Assembly (NCBI GenBank): GCA_964442355.1
Contig: CAYTZS010000003.1
Location: forward strand, 1-64,000
DNA: 64,000 nucleotides
Source of the DNA: UBA6168 sp964442355
GTDB lineage: Bacteria; Bacteroidota; Bacteroidia; Chitinophagales; Saprospiraceae
Reading direction: 5' to 3'
A model generated the notes under the pieces. That model searched no databases, was not told the origin of the DNA, and worked only from the letters and a program-made list of their open reading frames with translations. The translations under genes and the position numbers were made by a program. This document shows positions 62,597 through 64,000 of this stretch, one piece after another; within the stretch, counting starts at the first letter, position 1; each line of letters starts with the position of its first letter.

Positions 62597-64000
62597 TTAA
62601 AACCTCGACGACTTCAACTCCACATCCGCATCCGCCCACACCTCCTTGAATTTGGTCAGGGTGGCCTTCGCCTCAGCCTCCTTTCCCTGTGCTTTTAAGC
62701 TTTGGTATAAGCCAAAGAGCGACCAACCATTGTTGCGGTTCCAGGCGAGGTCTTCCCGGTAGGCTTGCTCGGCTTTTTGGGCTTGCCCAGCTTCCAACAG
62801 CACTGCACCCAAAACCTGCCGCACGGGTTGGTGCCAGTTGGCGGGTTCGTTGTAAGGCAAGTTGTCCTCAGCAACCACGGCCCGTTCGAGCGCCTCGATG
62901 GCGGCTGGATAATTGCGCTGGGCAGCCAACAACTCGCCCTTGACGACGGAGCTGGTGATAATGCACCAGTCCTTAATTAAAGCAAGCTGGACACTGTCCC
63001 GCTTTCCCACTGGCTTGCCTTCAGCCGCTTCCTCCATTTCTTCACGAACGGTTTTCAAAAACGAGGTGGAGAGCGTATCCATGGCCGTCAGTTCACCTGC
63101 TACCCTGTCCAGCATCCCCTTGCGGGTATAGGCGATTCCTCGTGCGTAGTGCCAAATGATTTTCAACTCTTGCAGGTCATCCGCAGGGGCAGGGGTGGTC
63201 AGGATTTCGTTCCATTTCCCAAACCGCACATACGACTCCAAGGGCACTGATAAGAATATTTGCAGGAATCCCATCTTATTGGCCATGCCCACCGGCGTCC
63301 GACGGGCCAGCTTTTCGGCGGCATCAATGGCCATTTCGCTCTTGCCTTGAAAGGTCGCCGCCGACCAGAGGAAATGGATATTGTGCGGATAATAGCCCAG
63401 CGGATATTCGCCCTGAGTCAGGCAATTGGAGATGTATTCCTCGTCCCGCTGAATGGCCAATCGGTTGCAATCCTCGGCATCGGAATACCGCCCGACCCGG
63501 TTGTAGATATGCGACGGCATGTGTACCAAGTGCCCCGAAGCGGGAATCAAAGAACCCAGCACATCGGCGCTTGGCACAGCCCGGTCAGGGGTCTTGGAAG
63601 CCTCCACGATGTGGATGTACAGGTGGTGCGCCCCCGGATGGTTCCAATCGGCGGCAATGACCTGCTCCAGTGCCCGCACGGCTTCCGGGATGCCAAGCCG
63701 TGGCGTGCCCGCCTTGTCGTAATAATCCCAGGGCGTAGTGTTCATCACCGCATCGGCGTAGAGCGTCAAAACCTCATTATCGTTGGGGTAGCGCTGCGCA
63801 AGGGCGGTCATGGCAGCAGCATATACCTTGCTCAGGGAGTCCCGGTTTACAGTTGTGGAATCGGCAAAGCGGGTGGCCATTGCCTCCACCAAATCCTGCT
63901 CTTTTTGATTGGTAAAATGGCGAAGTTCCATCGCTTTTTGAATGGCCTCGTAGGCCGCCTGTTCCCGTTCCTTATCGGGCTTGGGGTCGTTGATGTTTGG
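62597..64000 (-). CDS. TPR protein (5' end missing)
   Basis: The frame is open to the window edge (last 23 codons PNINDPKPDKEREQAAYEAI QKA), so the N-terminus is outside. 467 residues are visible. The body is of TPR-like helices with MATRFADSTT, RYPNDNEVLTLYADAVMNTTPW, GAHHLYIHIVEAS and DVLGSLIPASGHLVHMPSHIYNRVGRYSDA. The paired HHLYIHIVE and HLVHMPSHIY motifs with their repeated His are characteristic of a family of large secreted TPR proteins, possibly metal-binding. I know of no proven activity. Intergenic 62424-62596 shows nothing notable. Confidence 0.8.
   Translation of the reverse strand, partial: PNINDPKPDKEREQAAYEAIQKAMELRHFTNQKEQDLVEAMATRFADSTTVNRDSLSKVYAAAMTALAQRYPNDNEVLTLYADAVMNTTPWDYYDKAGTPRLGIPEAVRALEQVIAADWNHPGAHHLYIHIVEASKTPDRAVPSADVLGSLIPASGHLVHMPSHIYNRVGRYSDAEDCNRLAIQRDEEYISNCLTQGEYPLGYYPHNIHFLWSAATFQGKSEMAIDAAEKLARRTPVGMANKMGFLQIFLSVPLESYVRFGKWNEILTTPAPADDLQELKIIWHYARGIAYTRKGMLDRVAGELTAMDTLSTSFLKTVREEMEEAAEGKPVGKRDSVQLALIKDWCIITSSVVKGELLAAQRNYPAAIEALERAVVAEDNLPYNEPANWHQPVRQVLGAVLLEAGQAQKAEQAYREDLAWNRNNGWSLFGLYQSLKAQGKEAEAKATLTKFKEVWADADVELKSSRF

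Overview
The window comes from a chromosome of the phylum Bacteroidota, most likely a member of the Saprospiria (Lewinella/Haliscomenobacter-like). The evidence is type IX secretion (T9SS) C-terminal sorting tails, a PorV/PorQ-family outer-membrane protein, a CarboxypepD_reg-type TonB receptor, a PcrB-type (geranylgeranyl)glyceryl-phosphate synthase, DUF4331 proteins, LytTR/HisKA_2 signalling, GxxExxY and RAYT elements, and a lack of Shine-Dalgarno sites. The phylum is secure; the order is inferred. No rRNA, tRNA or CRISPR array was seen.

Layout. 0-1.8 kb: 3' part of katG with a clear terminator. 1.9-4.7 kb: an AT-rich accessory stretch beginning with 21 exact-period copies of a 21-bp repeat, then three small minus-strand genes (membrane protein, zinc-ribbon membrane protein, phospholipase-D-like protein), one attC-like hairpin and two related hairpins. 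4.8-7.6 kb: a minus-strand operon of two half-length DUF4331 proteins and a TPR protein. 8-10.6 kb: a T9SS-exported trypsin-like protease with a second, out-of-frame sorting-tail remnant behind it, and a RAYT element with 73-bp inverted ends whose transposase carries an in-frame TAG. 10.7-22.5 kb: housekeeping and miscellaneous genes (truA, an HD-PycTM fusion, an ST7-like TPR protein, a serine hydrolase, an ABC exporter, pcrB, a DUF6134 protein, a glycosyltransferase, a Gfo/Idh/MocA oxidoreductase), separated by many palindromic or stuttering intergenic repeats.

22.6-34.4 kb: a surface locus read on the minus strand. It holds a TonB-dependent receptor, a 1354-residue exported protein, a PorV/PorQ-family barrel and an 886-codon paralogue (about 839 residues after start correction) of the large exported protein. 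An AraC-family regulator with two 21-bp-spaced direct repeats at its promoter is divergent. This looks like a cargo-plus-shuttle-plus-receptor module and is the best candidate for an undescribed system.

37.5-54.9 kb: an almost uninterrupted minus-strand L-rhamnose/rhamnoside utilisation locus. GH106 alpha-L-rhamnosidase, a ThuA/sugar-dehydrogenase/cytochrome c lipoprotein, a GH140 apiosidase-like enzyme and an esterase release or process sugars. An NCS1-like permease is the likely importer. RhaM, RhaI, a rhamnulokinase and the bifunctional RhaEW aldolase-dehydrogenase convert L-rhamnose to dihydroxyacetone phosphate and L-lactate, and an FMN-dependent lactate dehydrogenase finishes the route to pyruvate. 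A divergent AraC regulator sits at the head. A GxxExxY gene wedged exactly between two palindromes interrupts the operon.

56-64 kb: a WG-repeat lipoprotein, a beta/gamma-crystallin-like T9SS protein, a two-repeat secreted protein, a cytochrome-like lipoprotein, a TPR histidine kinase/LytTR regulator pair and the 3' part of a TPR protein gene that runs off the window.
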